A stretch of DNA of 10,925 bases, taken from assembly GCA_021158425.1 (NCBI GenBank), contig JAGGUR010000062.1, forward strand, positions 1 to 10,925, given 5' to 3'. The notes under the pieces were generated by a model that saw only the letters and a list, made by a program, of their open reading frames with translations, ran no database searches and was not told the origin of the DNA. This DNA comes from Candidatus Cloacimonadota bacterium (GTDB lineage Bacteria > Cloacimonadota > Cloacimonadia > JGIOTU-2). Position numbers and translations under genes: made by a program. Shown piece by piece: positions 1 to 6,229 of the stretch; positions within the stretch are counted from its first letter, which is position 1, and each line of letters begins with the position of its first letter.

Positions 1-2
1 AA

Positions 3-503
3 GTTGGAATCGGACCTGGCTCAATGTGCACCACTCGTATAAATGCTGGCTTCGGTGTTCCACAGGTTACTGCACTTGAAGATGTCTGTTCAATAACAAA
101 AAAATATAATGTTCCAGTAATTGCCGACGGCGGAATCAAAAACTCTGGTGATGTGGCAAAAGCATTAGCTGTTGGCGCTGACTCTGTTATGATTGGTGCA
201 TTATTTGCTGGATGTAAAGAAACTCCAGGTCCAATCCATAAAGAGGGCAATTTCCCAAACTATCGGCTTTATAAAAGATATCAAGGCTCAGCTAGTTTAG
301 AATCAAAATTAGAACGAGGAGAACAAGAAAGAAACATTGAGGGGGTAAGCACTACCGTTGATTATAAGGGACCAGTCAAATATGTTATCAAAAATATTGA
401 AGATGGCTTGCGTTCCGCCTTTTCTTATGCTGGAGCAAATAATATCCAAGAATATCACAAAAAGGTAAAGTATATTCAAACAAGCAAGATGGTCAGGAGC
501 TAA
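3..503 (+). CDS. GMP reductase-like IMPDH/GMPR family enzyme, C-terminal part (5' truncated)
   Basis: The reading frame is open from the window edge, so only the last 166 residues are present and the true start lies upstream. The family is clear: the catalytic-cysteine loop GIGPGSMCTTR (Cys codon at 27-29) is followed by the phosphate-binding stretch IADGGI, then GADSVMIGALFAG and GLRSAFSYAGA. These enzymes use NAD(P) and purine nucleotides at a TIM-barrel active site. IMPDH oxidises IMP to XMP, while GMP reductase deaminates GMP to IMP. Two visible traits favour the reductase side. The Arg-Tyr pair of the IMPDH flap is absent, because the flap is short and reads QERNIEG. The protein also ends soon after KYIQTS, without the IMPDH tail that carries an ESHPH-like motif. 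The family is nearly certain; the exact reaction is inferred, and IMP dehydrogenase remains possible. Confidence 0.85.
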   Translation, partial: VGIGPGSMCTTRINAGFGVPQVTALEDVCSITKKYNVPVIADGGIKNSGDVAKALAVGADSVMIGALFAGCKETPGPIHKEGNFPNYRLYKRYQGSASLESKLERGEQERNIEGVSTTVDYKGPVKYVIKNIEDGLRSAFSYAGANNIQEYHKKVKYIQTSKMVRS

Positions 504-518
504 TGAATTATGAATTAT

Positions 519-549
519 GAGTCACGGGTTAGCGTCAAAAACCCGACTC
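519..549 (+). terminator. Hairpin after the GMPR-like gene, possible terminator
   Basis: The arms GAGT (519-522) and CGGGTT (525-530) pair with AACCCG (540-545) and ACTC (546-549), giving ten base pairs with a two-base CA bulge and a nine-base loop. It begins 15 bases after the stop codon, which suits a transcript end. No clean run of T follows; the nearest T-rich stretch, around 570-578, is over 20 bases away. It may therefore be a poor intrinsic terminator or simply a 3'-end-stabilising stem. Confidence 0.35.
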
Positions 550-658
550 GAGCTTCCGATAAGTAGATTTGTTTTCTTATCAAAATTCAATTTCATCTTT
601 CTTGATGTCCTTTATTTAATAAAAATATTTGTATTAAAACTATTACAAAGGAGTGATT

Positions 659-872
659 GTACCACATACAATATCTTTAAGATTGCAAGATAGCACTTTT
701 GAAAAGCTGAAAAACCTCTGTCATAAGTTAGAGCGGACAAATCGTATATTAAAAGGCATTAGAACAATACATAGACAGTTATGCTGATTATCAAATTGCT
801 CGGGATAAATTGTGAAATAAAGATGATAAGATTATTTCTTCAGCTAAAATGAGGAATAGACTTGGCTTATAA
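659..872 (+). pseudogene. Broken ribbon-helix-helix (CopG/RelB-like) antitoxin gene
   Basis: The antitoxin can only be read by changing frame. From about 671, one frame gives ISLRLQDSTFEKLKNL, the usual start of a ribbon-helix-helix antitoxin. From about 739, a second frame gives KSYIKR. From 759, a third gives LEQYIDSYADYQIARDKL, a TGA stop at 813-815, then NKDDKIISSAKMRNRLGL and a TAA at 870-872. This order matches the DNA-binding N-terminus and toxin-wrapping C-terminus of RelB/RHH antitoxins found before RelE toxins. The AGGAG ribosome site at 649-653 survives, but GTACCACAT stands where an ATG would be expected. The gene therefore carries at least two frameshifts, one nonsense codon and probably a lost start. 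Its end overlaps the toxin start, as in intact modules. Confidence 0.75.
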
Positions 873-1155
873 AATATCTTATAAAGCTTCTGTAGAAAAG
901 GAATTAAAAAAGAATAATAAGTTTCAAATTAGTCGGAAACTTAATAAAATTGATAACGATTTGGCAATTAATCCAGGAAAGGATAAGGAGTTAACTGGAG
1001 AATTCAAAGGTTTGTATTCGTACAGAGTTGGTGATTACGGAGTTATATATACTATTTTCCATTCAACAGAAACCATTCTAATTTTGAGAATAGGTCATAG
1101 AAAAGAAGTTTATGTCCACAAACAGAACATCATCTTCTGTTGGATGTTATTGTAA
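862..1155 (+). CDS. relE: RelE/ParE-superfamily toxin, probably attenuated
   Basis: This 97-residue protein starts at TTG, with GAGGA at 851-855 six bases upstream, and overlaps the antitoxin remnant by 11 bases. The fold signature is clear: YKISYKASVEKELKK at the start, then LTGEFKGLYSYRVGDY, VIYTI and the closing ILRIGHRKEVY. RelE-type toxins cut mRNA in the ribosomal A site. E. coli RelE uses Lys52, Lys54, Arg61, Arg81 and Tyr87. By motif alignment, Arg80 and Tyr84 here match the last two. The Arg61 position in GYR-hydrophobic-VY is Gly60 (codon GGA, one transition from AGA), and the first Lys position is Ser. About 13 residues, VHKQNIIFCWMLL, extend past the usual end and look like read-through into spacer DNA. 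I infer a weakened or dead toxin, consistent with survival beside a broken antitoxin. A ParE-like gyrase-targeting relative is less likely. Confidence 0.75.
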   Translation: MAYKISYKASVEKELKKNNKFQISRKLNKIDNDLAINPGKDKELTGEFKGLYSYRVGDYGVIYTIFHSTETILILRIGHRKEVYVHKQNIIFCWMLL

Positions 1156-1227
1156 ATTATATCTACGCCTGGCTGTCCCATCTTGCCCTGTTTAATTCGG
1201 AAAATTATCTCGTGATACAAGCAGCTT

Positions 1228-1251
1228 TTGTCAAGATATGGACCTTGACAA
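1228..1251. repeat. Perfect 8-bp inverted repeat upstream of lemA
   Basis: TTGTCAAG (1228-1235) and its reverse complement CTTGACAA (1244-1251) flank an eight-base spacer. The right arm contains TTGACA and belongs to a direct repeat, CTTGACAA...GACAAGA, at 1244-1264 and again at 1283-1305. It could be an operator-like site for lemA or leftover repeat DNA. Confidence 0.4.
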
Positions 1252-1283
1252 CCAGGGACAAGAGAGGAGCTGAATTGGAAAAC

Positions 1284-1312
1284 TTGACAATAAAGAGGAC
1301 AAGAATTACTAA
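1284..1312 (+). promoter_or_regulatory. Possible sigma-70-like promoter for lemA
   Basis: TTGACA at 1284-1289 is a perfect -35 hexamer, and 17 bases later TACTAA (1307-1312) is a weak -10 match. It would give a 5' leader of roughly 80 bases before lemA. A second TTGACA at 1245-1250 has no -10 partner. The poor -10, and the chance that the organism uses a different consensus as Bacteroidota do, keep this tentative. Confidence 0.25.
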
Positions 1313-1397
1313 AAAACAAATCTTTGTGCTCTCCGTTTGTCCCGTTAAATACAAAGCTATTTTCGGGGCGTCCCAGCGGCGAACCATTGGAGGTTAA

Positions 1398-1952
1398 ATG
1401 AAAAAAGGCTGGATTGTAGTAATTGCTATTATAGTCATACTTCTGCTTATAGGTATCTCAAAATACAACACCTTTGTAAAAATGAAAGTAGAGATAGATA
1501 ATGCCTGGGCAGAAATTGACAATCAGTTAAAACGCAGATATGACCTTATCCCAAACTATGTGGAAACGGTTAAAGGTTATGCAAAACACGAAAAGGAAGT
1601 TTTTACTGAAGTTACAAAAGCAAGAGCAAGCGTTGGTAAGGCAACTACCAGAGAAGAAACAATTAACGCAAATAATGAACTATCTGGTGCCCTTTCTCGT
1701 TTACTATTAGTTGTAGAACGTTATCCTGAATTAAAAGCTAATACAAATTTCATTAGATTACAGGATGAGTTGGCCGGAACAGAAAACCGTCTTGCTGTTT
1801 CAAGAAGAAGATATAATGAATCAGTAAAAATTTACAATCAGAAGATTGTGGTTTTCCCAAATAATATGATTGCTGGAATGTTTGGATTTACAAAAGAGGT
1901 TTTCTTTGAGATACAGAAAGCAGAGAAAGAAACTCCAAAAGTGAAATTCTAA
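1398..1952 (+). CDS. lemA: LemA family membrane-anchored protein
   Basis: This 184-residue protein has an uncleaved N-terminal membrane anchor (residues about 4-21, WIVVIAIIVILLLIGI). A long helical domain of LemA type follows: the conserved DNAWAEIDNQLKRRYDLIPNYVETV block at about 33-57, GYAKHEKEVF at about 59-68, and the C-terminal RRRYNESVKIYNQKIVVFPNNM region. Length and order match the family. LemA proteins are widespread, with an exported helical bundle; their molecular role is not settled. In many genomes lemA sits beside a TPM-domain (YgcG-like) gene, but here it stands alone, with lpxK more than 400 bases away. The ATG is fixed by TGGAGG eight bases upstream. The same 15 bases, ATTGGAGGTTAAATG, also start the DUF47 gene. 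Confidence 0.95.
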   Translation: MKKGWIVVIAIIVILLLIGISKYNTFVKMKVEIDNAWAEIDNQLKRRYDLIPNYVETVKGYAKHEKEVFTEVTKARASVGKATTREETINANNELSGALSRLLLVVERYPELKANTNFIRLQDELAGTENRLAVSRRRYNESVKIYNQKIVVFPNNMIAGMFGFTKEVFFEIQKAEKETPKVKF

Positions 1953-1994
1953 AAGGAAATAAGGTATAGGGATATAGACACATAAAAGTAAGGC

Positions 1995-2028
1995 AAGGAT
2001 TATATTACACATTATATGTGGCATCCTT
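1995..2028 (+). terminator. Candidate terminator after lemA
   Basis: An outer stem AAGGAT (1995-2000) / ATCCTT (2023-2028) encloses a perfect inner stem CACAT (2008-2012) / ATGTG (2016-2020) with a three-base loop. It is followed by TTCT. It lies about 40 bases after the lemA stop, but it is AT-rich, interrupted and has only a short T tail. Confidence 0.35.
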
Positions 2029-2062
2029 TTCTATTATAGTATTAATAGTATGCTTAAACTCT

Positions 2063-2139
2063 CATTCCCATCCGTCTTGGCTCGGCCAAGCCGAGACAGA
2101 AGCCCTTCCTCCCGATTATATCGGGGAGGATTGGGAATG
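2063..2139. repeat. Nested palindromes: outer stem enclosing two hairpins
   Basis: CATTCCCA (2063-2070) pairs with TGGGAATG (2132-2139). Inside lie two independent hairpins. The first is GTCTTGGCT (2074-2082) with AGCCGAGAC (2089-2097), nine pairs including one G-U and a six-base loop. The second is CCTCCCGA (2108-2115) with TCGGGGAGG (2121-2129), eight pairs with one bulge. The whole would fold as a three-way junction, and its GC content is well above the flanks. It could be a small mobile palindromic unit or a structured RNA; no family was recognised. Confidence 0.6.
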
Positions 2140-2212
2140 CTTATAACGCCATTTTCTTTCTCCTTTGCCTGCCCCGCCTTCCCTGTTTACCCTATGAAAT
2201 CTTATTTTTGTT

Positions 2213-2278
2213 ATTTCATTGGGGTGAAATTTCTTCCTATTTTACTGGGGTTAAATCTTTTCCTATTTAATGGGATGT
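2213..2278. repeat. Imperfect 26-bp tandem repeat, about 2.5 copies
   Basis: Unit one (2213-2238) and unit two (2239-2264) share the pattern ATTT-A-TGGGGT-AAAT-TTCCT, and a partial third (from 2265) begins ATTTAATGGGATG. Each unit has a small internal dyad, ATTTCA/TGAAAT in the first. An inverted partial copy, CCCTATGAAAT (2190-2200), lies just before the array. It has too few copies, and no spacers, for a CRISPR array. Confidence 0.5.
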
Positions 2279-2310
2279 CCTGTCCCTGATCTAATCGGGG
2301 ATTCAGGGCA
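2276..2310. repeat. Strong 15-bp hairpin upstream of lpxK
   Basis: TGTCCTG (2276-2282) pairs with CAGGGCA (2304-2310), and TCCCTGAT (2283-2290) with ATCGGGGA (2294-2301). This gives fifteen pairs, two of them G-U, with a two-base bulge and a three-base loop. The T-rich stretch after it starts about ten bases away, so it is not a clean intrinsic terminator. The inner part shares a CCCGAT...ATCGGG core with palindromes at 2111-2125 and 7748-7761. Confidence 0.55.
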
Positions 2311-2386
2311 TGTGTGTTTCATCTTTAATCTTTTTCCTTTAGTCTTTATTTTTGCGTTTTACAGCGCTATGCATTCCTAAAATATA

Positions 2387-3487
2387 ATGTTATCTCAGAA
2401 GTTTATTGAAGAGCATTGGGCTAGGATAACTTTAACCTCCTTTCTTCTTTTGCCCTTTGCTCTTCTTTTTAGTTTTATATTGAAAGTTCGTAGGTTTTGT
2501 TTTACGATAGGAATTTTTAAACAATATAATTCAAAATGTAAGATTATTAGTGTTGGAAATTTAGTAGTTGGAGGAACCGGTAAAACACCATTTACCATTT
2601 TATTAGCAAAATATTTGAAATCATCTAAAGAATCCACCTCTGGCGGAAAAGGAAACTCGGTAGCAGTGTCTCACAGGGGATATAAGGGAAAATTTGAGAA
2701 TATGGTAAAACTAATTTCTGATGAAAATTCTGCGTATGATTGTGCAAAAGATGCAGGTGATGAACCATTTATGCTTGCAAAAAATTTACCAGGAATCCCA
2801 GTAATTGTTGGGAAGAATCGCACGAAAGCAATTAAATATTTGGAAAAAAAGTTTTCACCAGATTATATTATTTTAGATGATTCATTTCAGCACCTTAAAG
2901 TGAAGCATAATCTTGATTTTTTACTATTCAATGCAAAGAATCCAATTGGGAATGGATTTGTGATGCCTGCTGGGATGCTTCGGGAACCTAAAAGTGTGAT
3001 TAAATTTTGTGATTTTATTGTATTTAATAATTGTTCAGAAGATTTTGTTATACCCGAATGGATAAAAAAGTATGAAAAACCAATCTTTCAAACTGAATAT
3101 GAAATTGAAAACTTTATAAATTATCAAACAGATGAAACTGAAGATATTAGTTATTTTAAAAATAAAAAGATATACTTAATTTCCGGAATCGGTAATCCAG
3201 AATCATTTGAAAATAGTATAAAAAATTCAGGAATTGATTTTTCGCACCATTTTATTTTCCCAGACCATTATCATTTTAGATATGAGAATGACATTCGTCC
3301 AATTATTAGAAAAGGAGTCAAAGAAAAGATTGACACTATTTTGACAACTGAAAAGGATTTTATGAAAATGCAAAATTTCCCTTTATATGAAATTAATTTT
3401 TATTATGCTAAATTAAATATTAAAATAATTCCGATGTATCGGAAGAAAGAATTTGAAGAATTGATAAATAAACATTTACAACATTAA
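2387..3487 (+). CDS. lpxK: Tetraacyldisaccharide 4'-kinase (lipid A synthesis)
   Basis: LpxK phosphorylates the 4' position of the tetraacyl-disaccharide 1-phosphate lipid A precursor at the inner membrane, using ATP. The 366-residue length is typical. Visible features in order: an N-terminal hydrophobic helix (about 17-33, LTSFLLLPFALLFSFIL), SVGNLVVGGTGKTP with the P-loop at 62-67, the HRGYKG motif (usually SRGYGG), GDEP, DDSFQH at 164-169 (usually DDGFQH, with Ser for Gly here), FPDHYHF and TEKDFMK near the C-terminus. The ATG lies at a normal distance from the P-loop but has no clear Shine-Dalgarno. TATAAT at 2383-2388 overlaps this codon, so it cannot serve as a promoter for this start. 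It heads the plus-strand run with DUF47, PiT and TatD. No kdtA or other lipid A gene is adjacent. Confidence 0.95.
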   Translation: MLSQKFIEEHWARITLTSFLLLPFALLFSFILKVRRFCFTIGIFKQYNSKCKIISVGNLVVGGTGKTPFTILLAKYLKSSKESTSGGKGNSVAVSHRGYKGKFENMVKLISDENSAYDCAKDAGDEPFMLAKNLPGIPVIVGKNRTKAIKYLEKKFSPDYIILDDSFQHLKVKHNLDFLLFNAKNPIGNGFVMPAGMLREPKSVIKFCDFIVFNNCSEDFVIPEWIKKYEKPIFQTEYEIENFINYQTDETEDISYFKNKKIYLISGIGNPESFENSIKNSGIDFSHHFIFPDHYHFRYENDIRPIIRKGVKEKIDTILTTEKDFMKMQNFPLYEINFYYAKLNIKIIPMYRKKEFEELINKHLQH

Positions 3488-3520
3488 AAAAACAATATTT
3501 TCAAATTTATTGGAGGTTAA

Positions 3521-4159
3521 ATGCCATTTATCTCTCATAATAATAAAGTTGTAATAGAATTTAAAAACTATGTGAATACAGTTGGGAAGTCATTAGATGT
3601 GCTGTCAGAAGTTTTTCTTAGGTATATTCAAAATCCCAAAAAGATTGAGGAGTTTATAAATCCTGTTCATAAATATGAGGCAGAAGCTGATGACATTAAA
3701 GATAAGATTGAGCAGGAGCTATTTCGCGGTTCACTCTTGCCTGACGCAAGGGAGGACATTTTTAATATTATATCCTCTTATGATAGTATTCCTGATGTGG
3801 CACAAAAGATTTTAGAATTTTTTGCAGTGCAGTCAATTAGAATACCTGAGCAATTTACCGTGCAGTTAAAAGAGTTGTTTGTAAAAAGCATAGATAGTGC
3901 AAAAAAACTAAATAATGCAGCCCACTATCTCCTTTCTGATTTGAATAAAACCAAAAGTATGCTTGAATGCATCGATGTTATCGAAAGTCAAGTTGACCAC
4001 TTAGAACGCGATTTAGTACTTAACATTTTTAACGCTCATATTAACTTGTCAAAAAAGCTTTTCCTGCGAGAATTTGTTTCTAAAATTGCACAAGTATCTG
4101 ATGAAGCTGCTCATGTAGCTGATAGAATGCTAATTTTTTGCATAAAAAATAAGGCGTAG
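3521..4159 (+). CDS. DUF47 / PhoU-like phosphate transport accessory protein
   Basis: This all-helical protein of 212 residues has no membrane segment. It begins by MPFISHNNKVVIEFKNYVNTV and carries the acidic helix pattern HKYEAEADDIKDKIEQEL (about 50-67), characteristic of the PhoU-like DUF47 fold, and a second related half with ESQVDHLERDLV (about 153-164). Such proteins are usually encoded next to PiT permeases and are thought to modulate or stabilise them; the mechanism is not established. Here the PiT gene starts four bases after the stop codon, so the two are almost surely cotranscribed and translationally coupled. A strong TGGAGG lies eight bases before the ATG. The gap after lpxK is 33 bases, consistent with one transcript. 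Confidence 0.9.
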   Translation: MPFISHNNKVVIEFKNYVNTVGKSLDVLSEVFLRYIQNPKKIEEFINPVHKYEAEADDIKDKIEQELFRGSLLPDAREDIFNIISSYDSIPDVAQKILEFFAVQSIRIPEQFTVQLKELFVKSIDSAKKLNNAAHYLLSDLNKTKSMLECIDVIESQVDHLERDLVLNIFNAHINLSKKLFLREFVSKIAQVSDEAAHVADRMLIFCIKNKA

Positions 4160-4163
4160 AACC

Positions 4164-5108
4164 TTGAGTTTTTATTTACTTGGTGCCATTTTTCTTGGCT
4201 GGTCTCTTGGCACAAATGATGCTGCAAATGTTTTTGGCACAGCAGTTGCGACCAGAAGTGTAAAATACAGAATGGCAGTTATTCTTACTGCTATTTTTGT
4301 AATTTTGGGTGCGATAATAAATGGTAGACCAGGCATTAATACTTTGGATAGTATTACACCCCAAAACTTGCTTTCAGCATTTGTAGTATCTATCTCTGCT
4401 GGGATTGTTGTAATAGTTATGAGTTTTTTAAAATTACCTGTTTCAACTTCACAGGCAGTAATTGGTGGAATTTTAGGAGTTGGATTTGTTAATCACAATA
4501 TTGAATGGCATCGCTTAATCAAAGTTGGAGTTTGCTGGGTGAGCACTCCAATTGGAGCAGCAATTATCTCATTTCTCCTCTATTTTATATTTAGGCCTTT
4601 AATAAATAAAATTACAAATCCAATAAAAAGAAATAACATTTTAAAAATCGGTTTGGTTATTGCTGGGTCTTACGGAGCTTATGCCCTGGGTGCTAATAAT
4701 GTTGCAAATGTAATTGGGGTTTTTGTTGGTGAAGGGAACGGGATGTTGAACCCTTTGACAGCTACTATAATTGGTGGTAGTGCAATTGCATTTGGAACTC
4801 TTACTTATAGTAAAAAGGTAATGTATACAGTTGGGAAGAATCTGGTAGTCCTTGACTCTTTTACCGCTTTTATAGCTGTTCTTGCAGAAGCAATCACAGT
4901 TTATATTTATGCACTTATTGGTGTGCCAGTTTCAACATCTCAAGCAATCGTTGGTGCAGTTTTAGGGATTGGTATTCTGAAAGGAATTCGTACAATTAGG
5001 AAAAAAACTTTAAGAAATATACTGTTGGGCTGGATGGCAACACCTGTAATTGCCGCAATTGTCTCTTTTGGAATATTTAAGATTATCAAATTTGTAAAAC
5101 CGTATTAA
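4164..5108 (+). CDS. pit: PiT family inorganic phosphate transporter
   Basis: PiT permeases move phosphate (or metal-phosphate) across the inner membrane, driven by H+ or Na+. This 314-residue protein is the short form lacking the large central loop of E. coli PitA. The duplicated architecture is visible: GTNDAAN at 16-22 and GANNVAN at 176-182 are the two family signatures, and PVSTSQA occurs twice, at 92-98 and 255-261, each preceding a glycine-rich helix. Roughly eight to ten hydrophobic segments cover almost the whole chain. The start is TTG, four bases after the DUF47 stop, with only AAGG as a ribosome site; the next ATG would remove the first signature, so TTG is the right choice. The weak start suggests translation coupled to DUF47. 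Confidence 0.95.
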   Translation: MSFYLLGAIFLGWSLGTNDAANVFGTAVATRSVKYRMAVILTAIFVILGAIINGRPGINTLDSITPQNLLSAFVVSISAGIVVIVMSFLKLPVSTSQAVIGGILGVGFVNHNIEWHRLIKVGVCWVSTPIGAAIISFLLYFIFRPLINKITNPIKRNNILKIGLVIAGSYGAYALGANNVANVIGVFVGEGNGMLNPLTATIIGGSAIAFGTLTYSKKVMYTVGKNLVVLDSFTAFIAVLAEAITVYIYALIGVPVSTSQAIVGAVLGIGILKGIRTIRKKTLRNILLGWMATPVIAAIVSFGIFKIIKFVKPY

Positions 5109-5140
5109 ATATTGAAATATGTTAAGGGGTTAAGGAGTTT

Positions 5141-5905
5141 ATGCAATTCATAGATACACACGCTCATCTGAATTTTTCTGATTATGATAAGGATAGAGAT
5201 GAGATTATCGCTTCTGCTTTTAAAAATGGTGTGAAATATATCATCAATGTTGGGACTGATTTGAACACATCCAAAGAATCTATTAGTTTAAGTAAAAAAT
5301 ATGATAGAATTTTTGCAACTGTTGGATGGCATCCGCATGATGCTGAATCTTATGATGAAAATGAATTACTAAAACTGCTTGATAATAAAAAGATTGTTGC
5401 TATTGGCGAGATAGGTCTTGATTATTATAGAAATTTATCACCCCAAAATATTCAAAAAGAAGTATTTGAAAAACAGATAAAAATTGCAATTGATAAAAAC
5501 CTCCCGATAATAATTCATGATAGAAATGCTCATAATGATGTGTTGGAAATATTGAAAAAGTATAATCCAAAAAAAGTTGTATTTCACTGCTTTTCAAGTG
5601 AGTATTCACTTTTATGGAAGATTACAGAAAAGGGATGGCATGCTTCTTTTACTGGAAGTGTAACATTTAAAAAAGGTGAATATTATTCAATAATTAAGGA
5701 TATTCCAGATGACAGATTTTTTGTAGAAACCGATGCTCCGTTCCTTACACCTAAGCCCTTTCGTGGCAAGAGAAACCGACCTGAATATGTCAGATTCATT
5801 ATCGAAACTATCGCAGAAATAAAGCAGAAAACCCCAAATGAAATAGCCGGAATAACTACCCAAAATGCAGAAAAATTCTTCTTATTAACTAAAAAACTTG
5901 ATTAG
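5141..5905 (+). CDS. tatD: TatD family metal-dependent DNase
   Basis: TatD enzymes are cytoplasmic TIM-barrel hydrolases with a divalent-metal site; E. coli TatD is a 3'-5' DNA exonuclease linked to repair of oxidative damage. The 254-residue length is standard. The metal ligands are all visible: DTHAHL (His7, His9), GEIGLDYY (Glu90), IIIHDRNA (His126), FHCFS (His149) and ETDAPFL (Asp198). GWHPH at 62-66 and the family closing motif PFRGKRNRP at about 206-214 are present. AAGGAG six bases before the ATG fixes the start. It follows pit by 32 bases on the same strand, so it is probably the last member of the lpxK-DUF47-pit-tatD run. Nothing links it in function to phosphate transport. Confidence 0.95.
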   Translation: MQFIDTHAHLNFSDYDKDRDEIIASAFKNGVKYIINVGTDLNTSKESISLSKKYDRIFATVGWHPHDAESYDENELLKLLDNKKIVAIGEIGLDYYRNLSPQNIQKEVFEKQIKIAIDKNLPIIIHDRNAHNDVLEILKKYNPKKVVFHCFSSEYSLLWKITEKGWHASFTGSVTFKKGEYYSIIKDIPDDRFFVETDAPFLTPKPFRGKRNRPEYVRFIIETIAEIKQKTPNEIAGITTQNAEKFFLLTKKLD

Positions 5906-5968
5906 AAAAATTTACCTCAAAATAGTTTGCCTAATTTTATAGGAGATAAATTAATGATATCAATTTGA

Positions 5969-6021
5969 AAACGGTTAACGGATGACGCCTGACGAAACGA
6001 GCATCGCAACCGGAACCGTTT
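5969..6021. repeat. GC-rich dyad in the ferredoxin leader
   Basis: AAACGGTT (5969-5976) is the exact reverse complement of AACCGTTT (6014-6021). Further pairing is possible inside: CGG (5979-5981) with CCG (6010-6012) and ATG (5982-5984) with CAT (6002-6004). The 53 bases are much richer in G and C than the AT-rich surroundings. They end 16 bases before the ferredoxin ribosome site. Upstream, AGGAG and ATG (5954) open a four-codon frame, M-I-S-I-stop. It may be an inserted palindromic unit or a folded RNA leader; no riboswitch class was recognised. Confidence 0.5.
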
Positions 6022-6045
6022 AACGAAATATTAAATGGAGGAAAA

Positions 6046-6216
6046 ATGGCAGTAAAGATTGATAAGGAAAAATGTGTTGGCTGCGGCGTATGCGTGGATG
6101 TCTGTCCAACCGAGGCACTCTCTCTTGTGGATGATATTGCTGTTTGTGATGAGGAATTGTGTGTTGATTGTGGCACTTGTATCCCCGAATGCCCATCTGA
6201 AGCAATTTCTGAATAA
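6046..6216 (+). CDS. 2[4Fe-4S] bacterial-type ferredoxin
   Basis: A 56-residue protein with the two cluster motifs of clostridial-type ferredoxins: C-x2-C-x2-C-x3-C-P at Cys10, 13, 16 and 20, and again at Cys39, 42, 45 and 49. A ninth cysteine, Cys34, lies between the motifs. Each cluster normally takes three cysteines from one motif and the last from the other. Such proteins are low-potential one-electron carriers in the cytoplasm, serving for example pyruvate:ferredoxin oxidoreductase or hydrogenase; no partner enzyme is encoded nearby. GGAGG at 6037-6041, four bases before ATG, fixes the start. The gene lies 140 bases after tatD, behind a GC-rich dyad, and ends in a strong terminator, so it is probably a single-gene transcript. 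Its presence suggests anaerobic metabolism. Confidence 0.95.
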   Translation: MAVKIDKEKCVGCGVCVDVCPTEALSLVDDIAVCDEELCVDCGTCIPECPSEAISE

Positions 6217-6229
6217 GACCTAATTATTC

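Larger units (their letters stand above)
1953..2386. other. 434-bp spacer between lemA and lpxK, no gene seen
   Basis: The only long forward frame here (2050-2289) encodes a proline-, phenylalanine- and serine-rich string with no family resemblance and no ribosome site, and most of its bases are palindromes or repeats listed separately. The stretch has blocks of higher GC (2063-2139, 2276-2310) set in T-rich DNA, such as TTTAATCTTTTTCC around 2324-2337. It reads as a spacer that has collected small structured elements, plus the upstream region of lpxK. Confidence 0.6.

Noticed and set aside
1140..1397. 85-codon forward frame ending against lemA
   Set aside because: It overlaps the toxin end, has no ribosome site, resembles no family, and covers repeat-rich spacer DNA.
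2213..2278. Possible CRISPR array
   Set aside because: The units abut with no spacers, there are fewer than three copies, and no cas gene is present.
2050..2289. 79-codon forward reading frame between lemA and lpxK
   Set aside because: It has no ribosome site, no family resemblance and biased Pro/Phe/Ser composition; most of it is palindromes and the 26-bp repeat.
862..5905. A novel defence island built on the toxin and TatD nuclease
   Set aside because: TatD, lpxK, DUF47 and PiT are typical housekeeping genes, the toxin module is decayed, and no mobile-element or defence gene is present.
5969..6021. Possible tRNA or tRNA remnant
   Set aside because: No acceptor stem, T-loop GTTCGA or anticodon arm can be laid out; the paired elements do not match a cloverleaf.
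5937..6205. Minus-strand frames opposite the ferredoxin
   Set aside because: They are antisense shadows of the Cys-rich ferredoxin; the forward frame has both 4Fe-4S motifs and a strong GGAGG.
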